From Bacteroides stercoris ATCC 43183 (GTDB taxonomy: Bacteria > Bacteroidota > Bacteroidia > Bacteroidales > Bacteroidaceae), in NCBI RefSeq assembly GCF_025147325.1, contig NZ_CP102262.1, positions 1,488,001 through 1,552,000 on the forward strand: DNA of 64,000 nt, read 5' to 3'. The position numbers and the translations under genes are program-made. Shown here one piece after another: positions 36,943 to 44,524 of this stretch (its first letter is position 1; each line of letters opens with the position of its first letter). The notes under the pieces are model-generated. The model was not told where the DNA came from. It saw nothing but the letters and a program-made list of their open reading frames with translations, and ran no database searches.

Positions 36943-37716
36943 TTACTTAATTTTTTCTCTGATCTTCGTCAGATACTTCTTCATTCCTTCCGCATCTTTG
37001 TTGGTGATAATCTCCAGTAGTTGTTTCAGTTCCAGACGTATATTCTCTACTTGTGAGGGGGTGCGGGGATTGAACAGAATCTCCTGTAACAGATAATCGT
37101 CCTCGCTCAACAGGCCTTTGGCAATGGCCATGTGTTTCTTGAATGTAGTTCCCGGAGCTTCCTGATGCTTCATGACTGCTGCAAACACGAAAGTCGAAAC
37201 AAACGGAATGGACAAGGAGTAGGCCACCGTTTCATCATGCTCGTCGAAGGTGTACTCAAAGATATTGAGCTTCATGGTCTGGTATAAATCTTTAAAGAAG
37301 ATTTTGCCCAAATGGTCACCCTCGCTGATGATGATGGCATTTTCTGTATTCAAGTTGCTCAGACTGGCAAAAGTAGGGCCGAACATAGGATGTGTCGACA
37401 CATAACGGAAACCGCTTTCTTCGTAGAATTTTTTCAGTCCGGTCTTTACCGAAGCGATGTCGCTGATGATGCAGTCTTTGGGAAGCACAGGCAACACCTG
37501 CCGGAAAGCTTCCAGAGTATATTTTACCGTAGCGGCATTGATCACCAGTTCCGGTTCAAATTCCTTGATTTCTTCCAGCGTGGTGAAACGGTAGGTGTTA
37601 TAGACGAAACGCAGTTGGTGCGGATTGACGTCGAACACGGCCGTCTCGTGTTGAAAACTTAAAATATCTGTGAAGAAGGAGCCCATTTTGCCGGCTCCGA
37701 GTATTAATATTCGCAT
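36943..37716 (-). CDS. tyrA: Prephenate dehydrogenase
   Basis: A 257-residue NAD(P)-dependent enzyme making 4-hydroxyphenylpyruvate for tyrosine. It has the Rossmann loop LGAGKMGSFFTD (6-17), the active-site His region STHPMFGPTFASL (about 130-142), and the helical C-terminal dimer domain. No ACT domain is present, so it shows no built-in Tyr feedback site of that kind. It is the last gene of the pheA-aminotransferase-DAHP synthase-tyrA operon, 85 bases after the DAHP synthase gene. Confidence 0.94.
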   Translation of the reverse strand: MRILILGAGKMGSFFTDILSFQHETAVFDVNPHQLRFVYNTYRFTTLEEIKEFEPELVINAATVKYTLEAFRQVLPVLPKDCIISDIASVKTGLKKFYEESGFRYVSTHPMFGPTFASLSNLNTENAIIISEGDHLGKIFFKDLYQTMKLNIFEYTFDEHDETVAYSLSIPFVSTFVFAAVMKHQEAPGTTFKKHMAIAKGLLSEDDYLLQEILFNPRTPSQVENIRLELKQLLEIITNKDAEGMKKYLTKIREKIK

Positions 37717-37801
37717 AATTTTCTGACTGTTATAAAAACCGAAGGTATGTCAAAACTACAATCCACTTACTATTTGCTTCTACCCTCAATCTACGAAATT
37801 A

Positions 37802-38869
37802 TCACTTATTGATTATTTCCATTTGTTGTCTCACACTCTCCTCGTGTATCGCTTCAAACACTTTCTTGATAAACTCGGAATCCATGCCGCAGAGCGAACC
37901 CTGCGAGCCGCGTTTTTCGAGAATCTCGTTATAGCGTCCCGTTTGTAGAATCGTCATATCGTGTTCCTTTTTGTAGGTGCCGATTTCACGGGCTATACGC
38001 ATCCTTTTGGCCAGTTCCTGGATAAGGTTATTGTCGCATTCGTCAATCTGCTTGCGCAATTCGCTGAGGTTTTCGGTGCTTTGTGTCTCCTTGCGGATAA
38101 CGAGCAGGTTGAGAATGTAGTCCAATACATCCGGCGTAACCTGTTGGGCGGCATCGCTCCATGCGCAGTCCGGGTTGCAATGGCTTTCCACAATCAGACC
38201 ATTGAAGCCCAGGTCCATAGCCTGCTGGCAAAGCGGGGCAACCAACTCGCGTTTTCCGCCGATATGACTGGGGTCGCAGATGATGGGCAGGTTTGGAATG
38301 CGGCGACGCAGTTCGATGGGAATATGCCATTGCGGCAGGTTGCGGTAGAGCTTCTTGTCGTAGCTGCTGAAACCGCGGTGAATGGCTCCCAGGCGTTTCA
38401 ATCCGGCATTATTGATGCGCTCCATGGCACCTATCCATAATTCCAGATCCGGATTTACGGGGTTCTTTACCAAGACCGGGATATCCACGCCTTTCAGGGC
38501 ATCTGCTATTTCCTGTACGGCAAAAGGATTGGCGGTAGTGCGGGCACCCACCCAGAGTATATCTATTCCGGCTTTCAGGCATTCGTATACATGCTTGGCT
38601 GTGGCCACTTCGGTGGATACATACATGCCTGTTTCTTTCTTCACCTCTTTAAGCCAGGCAAGCCCTTCTACGCCTACACCCTCGAAACCGCCCGGTTTGG
38701 TACGGGGTTTCCAGATGCCTGCGCGGAATATCTTCATACCTTTGGCAGCCAATTGCTTGGCGGTGTCCATAACTTGTTCTTCCGTCTCTGCACTGCATGG
38801 ACCGGCAATAACCAGAGGACGCTTCTCCTCGATACCCGGCAACAAGATTGATTCTAATTCAAGTTCCAT
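37802..38869 (-). CDS. Bifunctional 3-deoxy-7-phosphoheptulonate synthase / chorismate mutase
   Basis: A 355-residue fusion. Residues about 1-255 form a type I-beta (KDO8P-synthase-like) DAHP synthase that opens the shikimate pathway (IAGPCSAET, IFRAGIWKPRT, CDPSHIGGKR). Residues about 265-355 form an AroQ-type chorismate mutase (LRKQIDECDNNLIQELAKR) that commits chorismate to Phe and Tyr. The C-terminal mutase may double as the feedback-sensing domain, as in similar fusions. It is the third gene of the aromatic operon, separated from the aminotransferase by 210 bases with a nested inverted repeat. Confidence 0.95.
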   Translation of the reverse strand: MELELESILLPGIEEKRPLVIAGPCSAETEEQVMDTAKQLAAKGMKIFRAGIWKPRTKPGGFEGVGVEGLAWLKEVKKETGMYVSTEVATAKHVYECLKAGIDILWVGARTTANPFAVQEIADALKGVDIPVLVKNPVNPDLELWIGAMERINNAGLKRLGAIHRGFSSYDKKLYRNLPQWHIPIELRRRIPNLPIICDPSHIGGKRELVAPLCQQAMDLGFNGLIVESHCNPDCAWSDAAQQVTPDVLDYILNLLVIRKETQSTENLSELRKQIDECDNNLIQELAKRMRIAREIGTYKKEHDMTILQTGRYNEILEKRGSQGSLCGMDSEFIKKVFEAIHEESVRQQMEIINK

Positions 38870-38964
38870 ATTCTTTATTTGTTTAATTATATTCGGTTGT
38901 ATAAATATTTCTAAACCGTTACTCTCGCTTCTGCATCCCTTTCCTATAGCGGGTTTTCAGGCTA

Positions 38965-39035
38965 TTAATAAATTCGAGTAGAATTTTACTATAATTTTTC
39001 AAGAATTATAGTAAAATCTTGAAGAGATTTATTAA
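38965..39035. repeat. Nested AT-rich inverted repeat inside the aromatic operon
   Basis: An outer perfect 9-bp pair (38965-38973 with 39027-39035) encloses an inner perfect 14-bp pair (38983-38996 with 39004-39017). Internal loops are nine bases on each side and the hairpin loop is 7 bases. It lies in the 210-base gap between the aminotransferase and DAHP synthase genes and has no U tract typical of a terminator. Confidence 0.75.
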
Positions 39036-39079
39036 GCGGATGAATCGGTTTTATTAATAAGCTGTTTTTCTGTAATGAT

Positions 39080-40261
39080 TTATCTCATTCCTTTGATGCG
39101 TTTCAACGCTTCCGCCAGTTTGTCGTCCTTGCAGCAAAGCGAGATGCGGATATATCTCTTTCCGTTGCTGCCGAAGATGAATCCCGGAGTGATGAATACG
39201 TGCGCTTCGTGCAATACCCGTTCGGTCAGTTTCTCTACATCGGCGCAACTGTCGGGTATCTTTCCCCAAAGGAACATGCCTACCTGGTTCTCGTCGTAAG
39301 TACATCCCAGCTCACGCATAATCTCTCCTGCCAGTTGGCGGCGGTTGCGGTAGTTCTTGTTATTGCCTTCGTACCATTCCTCACCGGCTTCCAGGGCATT
39401 GGCTGCGGCAAGTTGCATGGCACGGAACATACCGCTGTCTATGTTGCTCTTCACTTTCAGTATCCATTGTACAAAGTCTGCATTAGAGGCGAGCATACCG
39501 ATACGCCAGCCCGGCATGTTGTGGCTCTTGCTCATGGAGTTGAATTCGATGCAGCACTCTTTCGCACCCGGAATGCTGAGAATACTGATAGGGTGTTCGT
39601 TCAGAATAAAGCTGTACGGGTTGTCGTTGACGATGACAATGTCCTTGCGGCGTGCAAAGTCCACCAGTTTTCGGTACAGTTCCGGTGTGGCGTTCGCTCC
39701 TGTCGGCATATTGGGGTAGTTGGTCCACATCAGTTTTACGCGGCTCATATCCATCTTCTCCAGCTCGTCGAAGTCGGGCATCCAGCCGTTCTCCTCTTTC
39801 AGGTTATAGTTTACGACCTCTGCACCCAGTATCCTGCTCAATGAAGTATAGGTGGGATAGCCGGGATTGGGAACCAACACCTGTTCGCCCGGGTTGACGA
39901 AAGCCAGCGTAACGTGCAGGATACCTTCCTTGGAGCCGATGAGCGGCTGTATTTCTGTATTCGGGTCCAGCTCTACGCCATACCATTTTTTATACCAGCC
40001 GGCAAAGCTGCGGCGCAGTTCGGGAATACCCACATAGGGCTGGTAGCCATGTCCGTCGGGGTTGCGGGCCGCATCGCAAAGCGTCTGTATGGTACTCTCC
40101 GAAGGAGGCATGTCGGGACTGCCGATGCCCAGGCTGATTACATCCTTGCCTTCGGCGTTCATCTGTGCCACTTCTTTCAGCTTTTTAGAGAAATAGTATT
40201 CGCTTACGCTTGCCAGCCGGTCGGCCGGCTTTATTTTAGATAGTTGATTTTCCGTCTTCAT
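39080..40261 (-). CDS. Class I/II pyridoxal-phosphate aminotransferase, probably aromatic
   Basis: A 393-residue fold-type I aminotransferase with the PLP-Lys motif SMSKSHNMPGWRIGM (Lys about residue 238), the substrate Asn/Asp region (MWTNYPNMPTGA, VNDNPYSF) and a C-terminal Arg (RYIRISLCC). Sequence resembles aspartate/LL-diaminopimelate-type enzymes. Its place between pheA and the DAHP synthase/mutase, overlapping pheA by 26 bases, suggests it makes Phe and Tyr from the phenylpyruvates, or glutamate/prephenate transamination. Confidence 0.92.
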   Translation of the reverse strand: MKTENQLSKIKPADRLASVSEYYFSKKLKEVAQMNAEGKDVISLGIGSPDMPPSESTIQTLCDAARNPDGHGYQPYVGIPELRRSFAGWYKKWYGVELDPNTEIQPLIGSKEGILHVTLAFVNPGEQVLVPNPGYPTYTSLSRILGAEVVNYNLKEENGWMPDFDELEKMDMSRVKLMWTNYPNMPTGANATPELYRKLVDFARRKDIVIVNDNPYSFILNEHPISILSIPGAKECCIEFNSMSKSHNMPGWRIGMLASNADFVQWILKVKSNIDSGMFRAMQLAAANALEAGEEWYEGNNKNYRNRRQLAGEIMRELGCTYDENQVGMFLWGKIPDSCADVEKLTERVLHEAHVFITPGFIFGSNGKRYIRISLCCKDDKLAEALKRIKGMR

Positions 40262-41084
40262 ATTCTCCCAATATTTTAAGTTCTTTGGTCAGTGGGGTGA
40301 TAGCCACGATAGATTGTTTATACTTCAGCACATTGTCGAAAACTACGTCTACATAGAATTGATATTCCCATTCGCGCCCGATGATGGGCAGTGACTGTAT
40401 CTTTGTCAGGTTGATGCGGTAGAAAGACAGGATGGACAATACTTGCGAAAGGCTTCCCTCGGTATGCGGCAACGTGAATACCATGCTTGCCTTGTTCACT
40501 TCCTTGTTGCGGTGGCGGCTCAGCTCGTCCACTTGCCAGGGGTCTGCCACAACCAGAAAGCGGGTGAAGTTGTGTTTGTTGGTTTCGATACCTTCCTGCA
40601 ACACCTTCATGCCGTAACGTTCGGCGGCGGCTTTGGAACAAATGGCGGCATGTCCTCTCAGGTTTTCTTTCCTGATGATTTCCGCACTGAGAGCGGTGTC
40701 CTCGCCTTCCACTACCTTGATGCGGGGATGCTGTCCGAGGAACTCACGGCACTGCATCAGGGCGATGGGGTGGGAGTTTACTTCCGTGATGTCGTCCCAA
40801 TCCTCGTCGGGCAGGCAAACAAAGCTATGCGAGATGCGCAATTTGTATTCGCCTACAATCTGTGTGCCGCTTTGGCGCAGGAGTTCATTGTTGTGCAGCA
40901 AGCTTCCTGCAATCGTATTTTCTATTGCCAGCATGCCTATGGTCTGACTGTCCTGTTTGACAGCAGCAAATACGTCCTCGAAGCTGGCGCAGCAGATAAG
41001 CTGTATTTCTTCTCCTTCGAAGTACTTGTGTGCGGCAATGTCGTGATACGAACCTAATGTTCCTTGAATGGCTACCTTCTTCAT
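40236..41084 (-). CDS. pheA: Prephenate dehydratase
   Basis: A 282-residue enzyme that converts prephenate to phenylpyruvate. The N-terminal PDT domain has the TLGSYHDIAA start, LAIENTIAGSLLHN and the catalytic TRFLVV (about 173-178, Thr-Arg-Phe). The C-terminal ACT domain (about 196-275) begins LPHTEGSLSQVLSIL. The usual ESRP phenylalanine-binding motif reads QSLP here, so Phe feedback may be altered. There is no fused chorismate mutase; that activity sits on the DAHP synthase. It is the first structural gene after the Phe/Tyr leader attenuator. Confidence 0.95.
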   Translation of the reverse strand: MKKVAIQGTLGSYHDIAAHKYFEGEEIQLICCASFEDVFAAVKQDSQTIGMLAIENTIAGSLLHNNELLRQSGTQIVGEYKLRISHSFVCLPDEDWDDITEVNSHPIALMQCREFLGQHPRIKVVEGEDTALSAEIIRKENLRGHAAICSKAAAERYGMKVLQEGIETNKHNFTRFLVVADPWQVDELSRHRNKEVNKASMVFTLPHTEGSLSQVLSILSFYRINLTKIQSLPIIGREWEYQFYVDVVFDNVLKYKQSIVAITPLTKELKILGEYEDGKSTI

Positions 41085-41115
41085 TCCTGACTCTCTTTTT
41101 CTTGATTTATGCTAC

Positions 41116-41148
41116 AAAAAAATCCCGCTTCCATACACTGGAGCGGGA
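41116..41148 (-). terminator. Attenuator terminator before pheA
   Basis: On the minus strand TCCCGCTCCA and TGGAAGCGGGA form a GC-rich stem with one bulged A and a GTGTA loop, directly followed by seven T. It lies 32 bases upstream of the pheA start and 45 bases downstream of the leader stop. Its 5' arm TCCCGCTC (41148-41141) is an exact complement of GAGCGGGA inside the leader (41220-41213), which can form the competing antiterminator. Confidence 0.88.
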
Positions 41149-41193
41149 CTTTATATATTACTTAGTTCTCTATTCTGTTCTTAAGCATCACTG

Positions 41194-41280
41194 TCACTTG
41201 ATACATACAAACTCCCGCTCTACTTTCCGGCTAAAGTAAAAGTAAAAAAAGAAGTAATATGCATAAGTAAATGATTTCAT
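41194..41280 (-). CDS. Phe/Tyr-rich leader peptide of the aromatic amino acid operon
   Basis: A 28-codon reading frame beginning MKSFTYAYYFFFYFYF and ending with TGA at 41194-41196. Ten of residues 6-16 are Phe or Tyr, and the whole peptide has 7 Phe and 5 Tyr. It starts about 28 bases after a consensus promoter and is followed by a terminator and by a pairing segment that can disrupt it. Ribosomes stalled for charged Phe- or Tyr-tRNA near 41230-41265 would leave GAGCGGGA (41220-41213) free to trap the terminator's 5' arm. Ribosomes that finish would cover it and let the terminator form. The predicted effect is induction of pheA, the aminotransferase, DAHP synthase/mutase and tyrA on aromatic starvation. 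The peptide itself probably has no other function. Confidence 0.85.
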   Translation of the reverse strand: MKSFTYAYYFFFYFYFSRKVEREFVCIK

Positions 41281-41307
41281 TCTTGCTTTTCGTTTTGAAT
41301 TATGTGG

Positions 41308-41337
41308 CAAATGTAACACTTTTCTTTTAGATGCAAA
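41308..41337 (-). promoter_or_regulatory. Promoter of the aromatic amino acid operon
   Basis: On the minus strand TTTG (41337-41334) is followed after 18 bases by TACATTTG (41315-41308). Transcription would start about 20 bases before the leader-peptide ATG. Confidence 0.7.
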
Positions 41338-41386
41338 TAAAAACCAATGTTTTTTTTGATAATTGCATCATTTTATAGATAATGTT

Positions 41387-42346
41387 TTATAATCCTAATA
41401 CATTTGTCGTATTGTTGCCCGGCAGATTGCCGTATTGTCCGTTGAAATCCTGCAACTCTTTCGGGTTAAGCTCCAATCCGCGTTTCATGTCTTCCATGGA
41501 GCCTTCCTTGTCGCCGTTCAGCAGTTTGGCGCGGCCGCGTTCGTGGTATGCTTGGGCAAAGTCGGGATTCAGCTCGATAGCTTCATCAAACAAAGCGATG
41601 GCTTCGGTCAGCTTTTTCTGGACGATGTACAACTGTCCCAAGTAGAGGAATGCCTGTTCGTTGAACGGATTCAGTTCCGTTATATGAAGATAGTCGGCTT
41701 CTGCTTCGGCTTCTGCACCGGTCGCTTCCTTTATCTTTCCGCGGAGCAGTATGGCGTTTTCATCGTCCGGGTCTTGGGCGAGTATGGCGTCGATGTCTTC
41801 CATGGCCTCTTTGTACTGCTGCATCTTTGTCAGAGCCTCGGCACGCAGCAGACGGGCTTCGGTGAAGTCGTCCTTGAGTACGATGGCTTTTGTGAGGTGG
41901 GCGATGCACATGATGCCGTCGTTCTGGCCGTTGTCGGCTTTTCCCAGCAGATAGTGCGCCATGGCATTGCCTTCTTCAACGGCAATGGCTTTTTGGGCGG
42001 CTTCCGCCATGGCGGCATAGTCCTCCTGCATGTAGCAGACGTTGGCAAGGGTGAGTAAAGTAGAGGTATGCTCCGGTTCTGTTCGGATCATTCTTTCCAA
42101 AAGCTTGCGGGCTTCATCCAGTTCGTTGGACTGGATATATACTTGTGCCAGGTAGCCCATTGTCTCGAAATCTTCTTGTAGCGCAAGGGCTTCGGTGAAA
42201 CATTTGATGGCATAGTCAGCGCGTCCCATACGTTGGGCACGCATACCGTCGTACTTGAATATCTCGAAGTTCTTCTGATTGTTTTTCTGTTTTTCCTCTT
42301 CCGGATTTGCCGGCTTGCCGGAGAAGAACGATTTAAAGAATCCCAT
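41387..42346 (-). CDS. Tetratricopeptide repeat protein
   Basis: A 319-residue protein made of about seven TPR units from residue 30 to 290. Clear TPR spacing is seen, as in 'AIKCFTEALALQEDF', 'AIVLKDDFTEARLLRAEAL' and 'AIALFDEAIELNPDFAQAYHERGRAKL'. There is no signal peptide or membrane segment, although the N-terminus is basic (MGFFKSFFSGK). TPR arrays bind other proteins; the partner is unknown. It has its own promoter and lies between recQ and the aromatic operon. Confidence 0.92.
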   Translation of the reverse strand: MGFFKSFFSGKPANPEEEKQKNNQKNFEIFKYDGMRAQRMGRADYAIKCFTEALALQEDFETMGYLAQVYIQSNELDEARKLLERMIRTEPEHTSTLLTLANVCYMQEDYAAMAEAAQKAIAVEEGNAMAHYLLGKADNGQNDGIMCIAHLTKAIVLKDDFTEARLLRAEALTKMQQYKEAMEDIDAILAQDPDDENAILLRGKIKEATGAEAEAEADYLHITELNPFNEQAFLYLGQLYIVQKKLTEAIALFDEAIELNPDFAQAYHERGRAKLLNGDKEGSMEDMKRGLELNPKELQDFNGQYGNLPGNNTTNVLGL

Positions 42347-42411
42347 GATTACGATGTTGTTTTAGTTATGTTTTTAATAGGTTGATAGGATTGGTGTGCT
42401 GATGCACTGTA

Positions 42412-42419
42412 CAAAAGTA
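42412..42419 (-). promoter_or_regulatory. -7 promoter element for the TPR gene
   Basis: TACTTTTG on the minus strand fits TAnnTTTG, lying between the recQ stop and the TPR start, about 66 bases upstream of the latter. Confidence 0.5.
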
Positions 42420-42424
42420 ATGAT

Positions 42425-44362
42425 TTATTTTTTGATTTGCAGTATTCCGTCAACGGCAATAATTTTTCCTTCGTCCGATAACCGGTGCAATATTTCGGTC
42501 AGAAGCTCTTTGTCCATTGGAAGTTGTTTGAGCAGGCCGGCGGGAGTCAGGGATTCACAGGACAATATCTCGCATACTTTTGCACAAAGCGTTTCCCGGT
42601 CCGGTTGTTCAGAAGCTTTTGATTTGCTGCGCAGGCTGATACAGGTATCGCATTGTCCGCAGTTATGTTCGTTTCTCTCCCCGAAGTAGTCCAGCAGCAT
42701 ACGGCTGCGGCATACGGTGTCGTTGGTCACGTAATCGAGCATGGCATTGATGCGCGTTTCATAGCGTGCTTTCCGGTGTTCGTATACTTCCGGGGAGATA
42801 TGGATGCGTTGTGCTTCCACGCGTTCGCGCGTGTATATTATATAAGGTGTCTTTTTATGGGGAATATAGCTTACGATGCGCAGTTTGGCAAGGTGAACCA
42901 GCATTTCGTAGATTTGCCGGCGGGTAAGTCCTGTGCGTATGGCAAGCGAATCTTCGTTGATATAGGTATAGTCTGTGAATACTCCGGTATAGGAACGAAG
43001 CACGGCTTGTATGAGCCTGTCCATGTCTTCGCCCATTTCGCGCAGCCGGTAGAGTTCATCCCTGCGTATGGTGAAGAGGATGCGTGAGGTGCTGTCCTGT
43101 TCGGCAGTGTACTCCAGATAGCCCGCCTGGGTCAGGATTCGCAAAGCGCTGTCCACCGGTACGGGGAAGTATTTGAATTTGCGGCAGAAATCTTCGATGT
43201 TGAATTCGCGTACGCAATCCAGTCCGTCACCCATTGCCATTTGATAATAGTATTGGAGATGTTCGTAAACGTCTCTGATATATTCTTTCTCCGGAAAGGT
43301 GTCGGGGATGCGTTTGTGCAGTGTAGTCTTGTCCGACTTGGCATATAGGATGACGGCATACGCCTTCTGCCCGTCACGTCCGGCTCTTCCGGCTTCCTGG
43401 AAGTAGGCTTCTATGGAGTCGGGCAGGTCCATGTGGATAACGATGCGCACGTCCGGTTTGTCTATGCCCATGCCGAAAGCATTGGTTGCCACCATGACAC
43501 GGCTCTCGCCGGATTGCCAGCGGTGCTGGCGGATGTCTTTGGTGGCATCGTCCAGTCCGGCATGGTAGAAATCGGCTGTGATGTACTCGTTGTTCAGCAG
43601 TTCGGTAATTTCCTTGGTGCGGCGGCGGTTGCGTACGTATACAATGGCACTGCCGGGCATGCTGCGCAGTATATGCAACAGTTCGGCAGTCTTGTTCTCT
43701 GTTTTGCGAACAATATAAGCGAGGTTGTTCCGCTCGAAGCTCATGCGGAATACATTCTTGTGACGGAAATGCAGACGGGCTTGGATATCCTTTACCACTT
43801 CGGGGGTTGCAGTGGCGGTCAGTGCCAGAACGGGGACATCCGGCAGCAGTTCGCGTATCTCTGCGATTTTCAGATAGGCGGGACGGAAGTCATACCCCCA
43901 TTGCGAGATGCAGTGGCTTTCGTCTACCGTAATCATGCTGATGTGCATTTTCCGCAATTTGGTGCGGAATATTTCCGTATCCAGACGTTCGGGTGAGATA
44001 TAGAGGAACTTATAGTTGCCGAATATACAGTTTTCAAGGGTGATGATGATGTCCTGCCGGCTCATGCCGGAGTAGATGGCAAGTGCCTTGATACCCCGCT
44101 TTTTCAAATTCTGTACCTGGTCTTTCATCAGGGCTATCAGGGGGGTAATCACCAGGCACATTCCTTCTTTGGCAAGTGCCGGGACTTGGAAAGTAATGGA
44201 CTTGCCGCCACCCGTAGGCATTAGTCCCAAGGTATCCTTATTCTTGCTGATGCTGTCGATGATATCTTCCTGGATACCCCGAAAACGGTCATATCCCCAA
44301 TACTGCTTTAGGATTCGGGAGTTGAGAGTTGAAAGTTGGGAGGCGTCGGGCTGCGAGGACAT
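42425..44362 (-). CDS. recQ: ATP-dependent DNA helicase RecQ (without HRDC domain)
   Basis: A 645-residue superfamily 2 helicase. It has the Walker A GLMPTGGGKSITFQ, the DExH box VDESHCISQWGYDFRPAY with the RecQ aromatic-rich loop, and motif VI QEAGRAGRDG. The RQC zinc-binding Cys cluster (CRSRMLLDYFGERNEHNCGQCDTC, about 560-583) is also present. It ends with a winged-helix-like segment and has no recognisable HRDC domain. Shorter HRDC-less RecQ proteins often accompany a full-length paralogue in Bacteroides. Confidence 0.93.
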   Translation of the reverse strand: MSSQPDASQLSTLNSRILKQYWGYDRFRGIQEDIIDSISKNKDTLGLMPTGGGKSITFQVPALAKEGMCLVITPLIALMKDQVQNLKKRGIKALAIYSGMSRQDIIITLENCIFGNYKFLYISPERLDTEIFRTKLRKMHISMITVDESHCISQWGYDFRPAYLKIAEIRELLPDVPVLALTATATPEVVKDIQARLHFRHKNVFRMSFERNNLAYIVRKTENKTAELLHILRSMPGSAIVYVRNRRRTKEITELLNNEYITADFYHAGLDDATKDIRQHRWQSGESRVMVATNAFGMGIDKPDVRIVIHMDLPDSIEAYFQEAGRAGRDGQKAYAVILYAKSDKTTLHKRIPDTFPEKEYIRDVYEHLQYYYQMAMGDGLDCVREFNIEDFCRKFKYFPVPVDSALRILTQAGYLEYTAEQDSTSRILFTIRRDELYRLREMGEDMDRLIQAVLRSYTGVFTDYTYINEDSLAIRTGLTRRQIYEMLVHLAKLRIVSYIPHKKTPYIIYTRERVEAQRIHISPEVYEHRKARYETRINAMLDYVTNDTVCRSRMLLDYFGERNEHNCGQCDTCISLRSKSKASEQPDRETLCAKVCEILSCESLTPAGLLKQLPMDKELLTEILHRLSDEGKIIAVDGILQIKK

Positions 44363-44421
44363 GGTTGTAAAGTTGAAAGATAAAAAGAGTGTGTGATACT
44401 ATATATAATGATGGTATTTCA

Positions 44422-44481
44422 GGTACGGATTACACGGACTTTGTAGACTAAAAAAACAGTAAAATCCGTATAATCCGTGCC
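44422..44481. repeat. ACGGATTA-type inverted repeat between recQ and recJ
   Basis: Arms 44422-44442 and 44461-44481 pair over 21 bases with three transition mismatches (G-U pairs in one RNA strand). Each arm carries ACGGATTA and ACGGA units. It is probably a dispersed intergenic element acting as a terminator or spacer for recJ-recQ. Confidence 0.65.
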
Positions 44482-44524
44482 TAAAGGAAAAACACAAAGA
44501 GAATCTTCTCCCGTCTTCTTCGGC

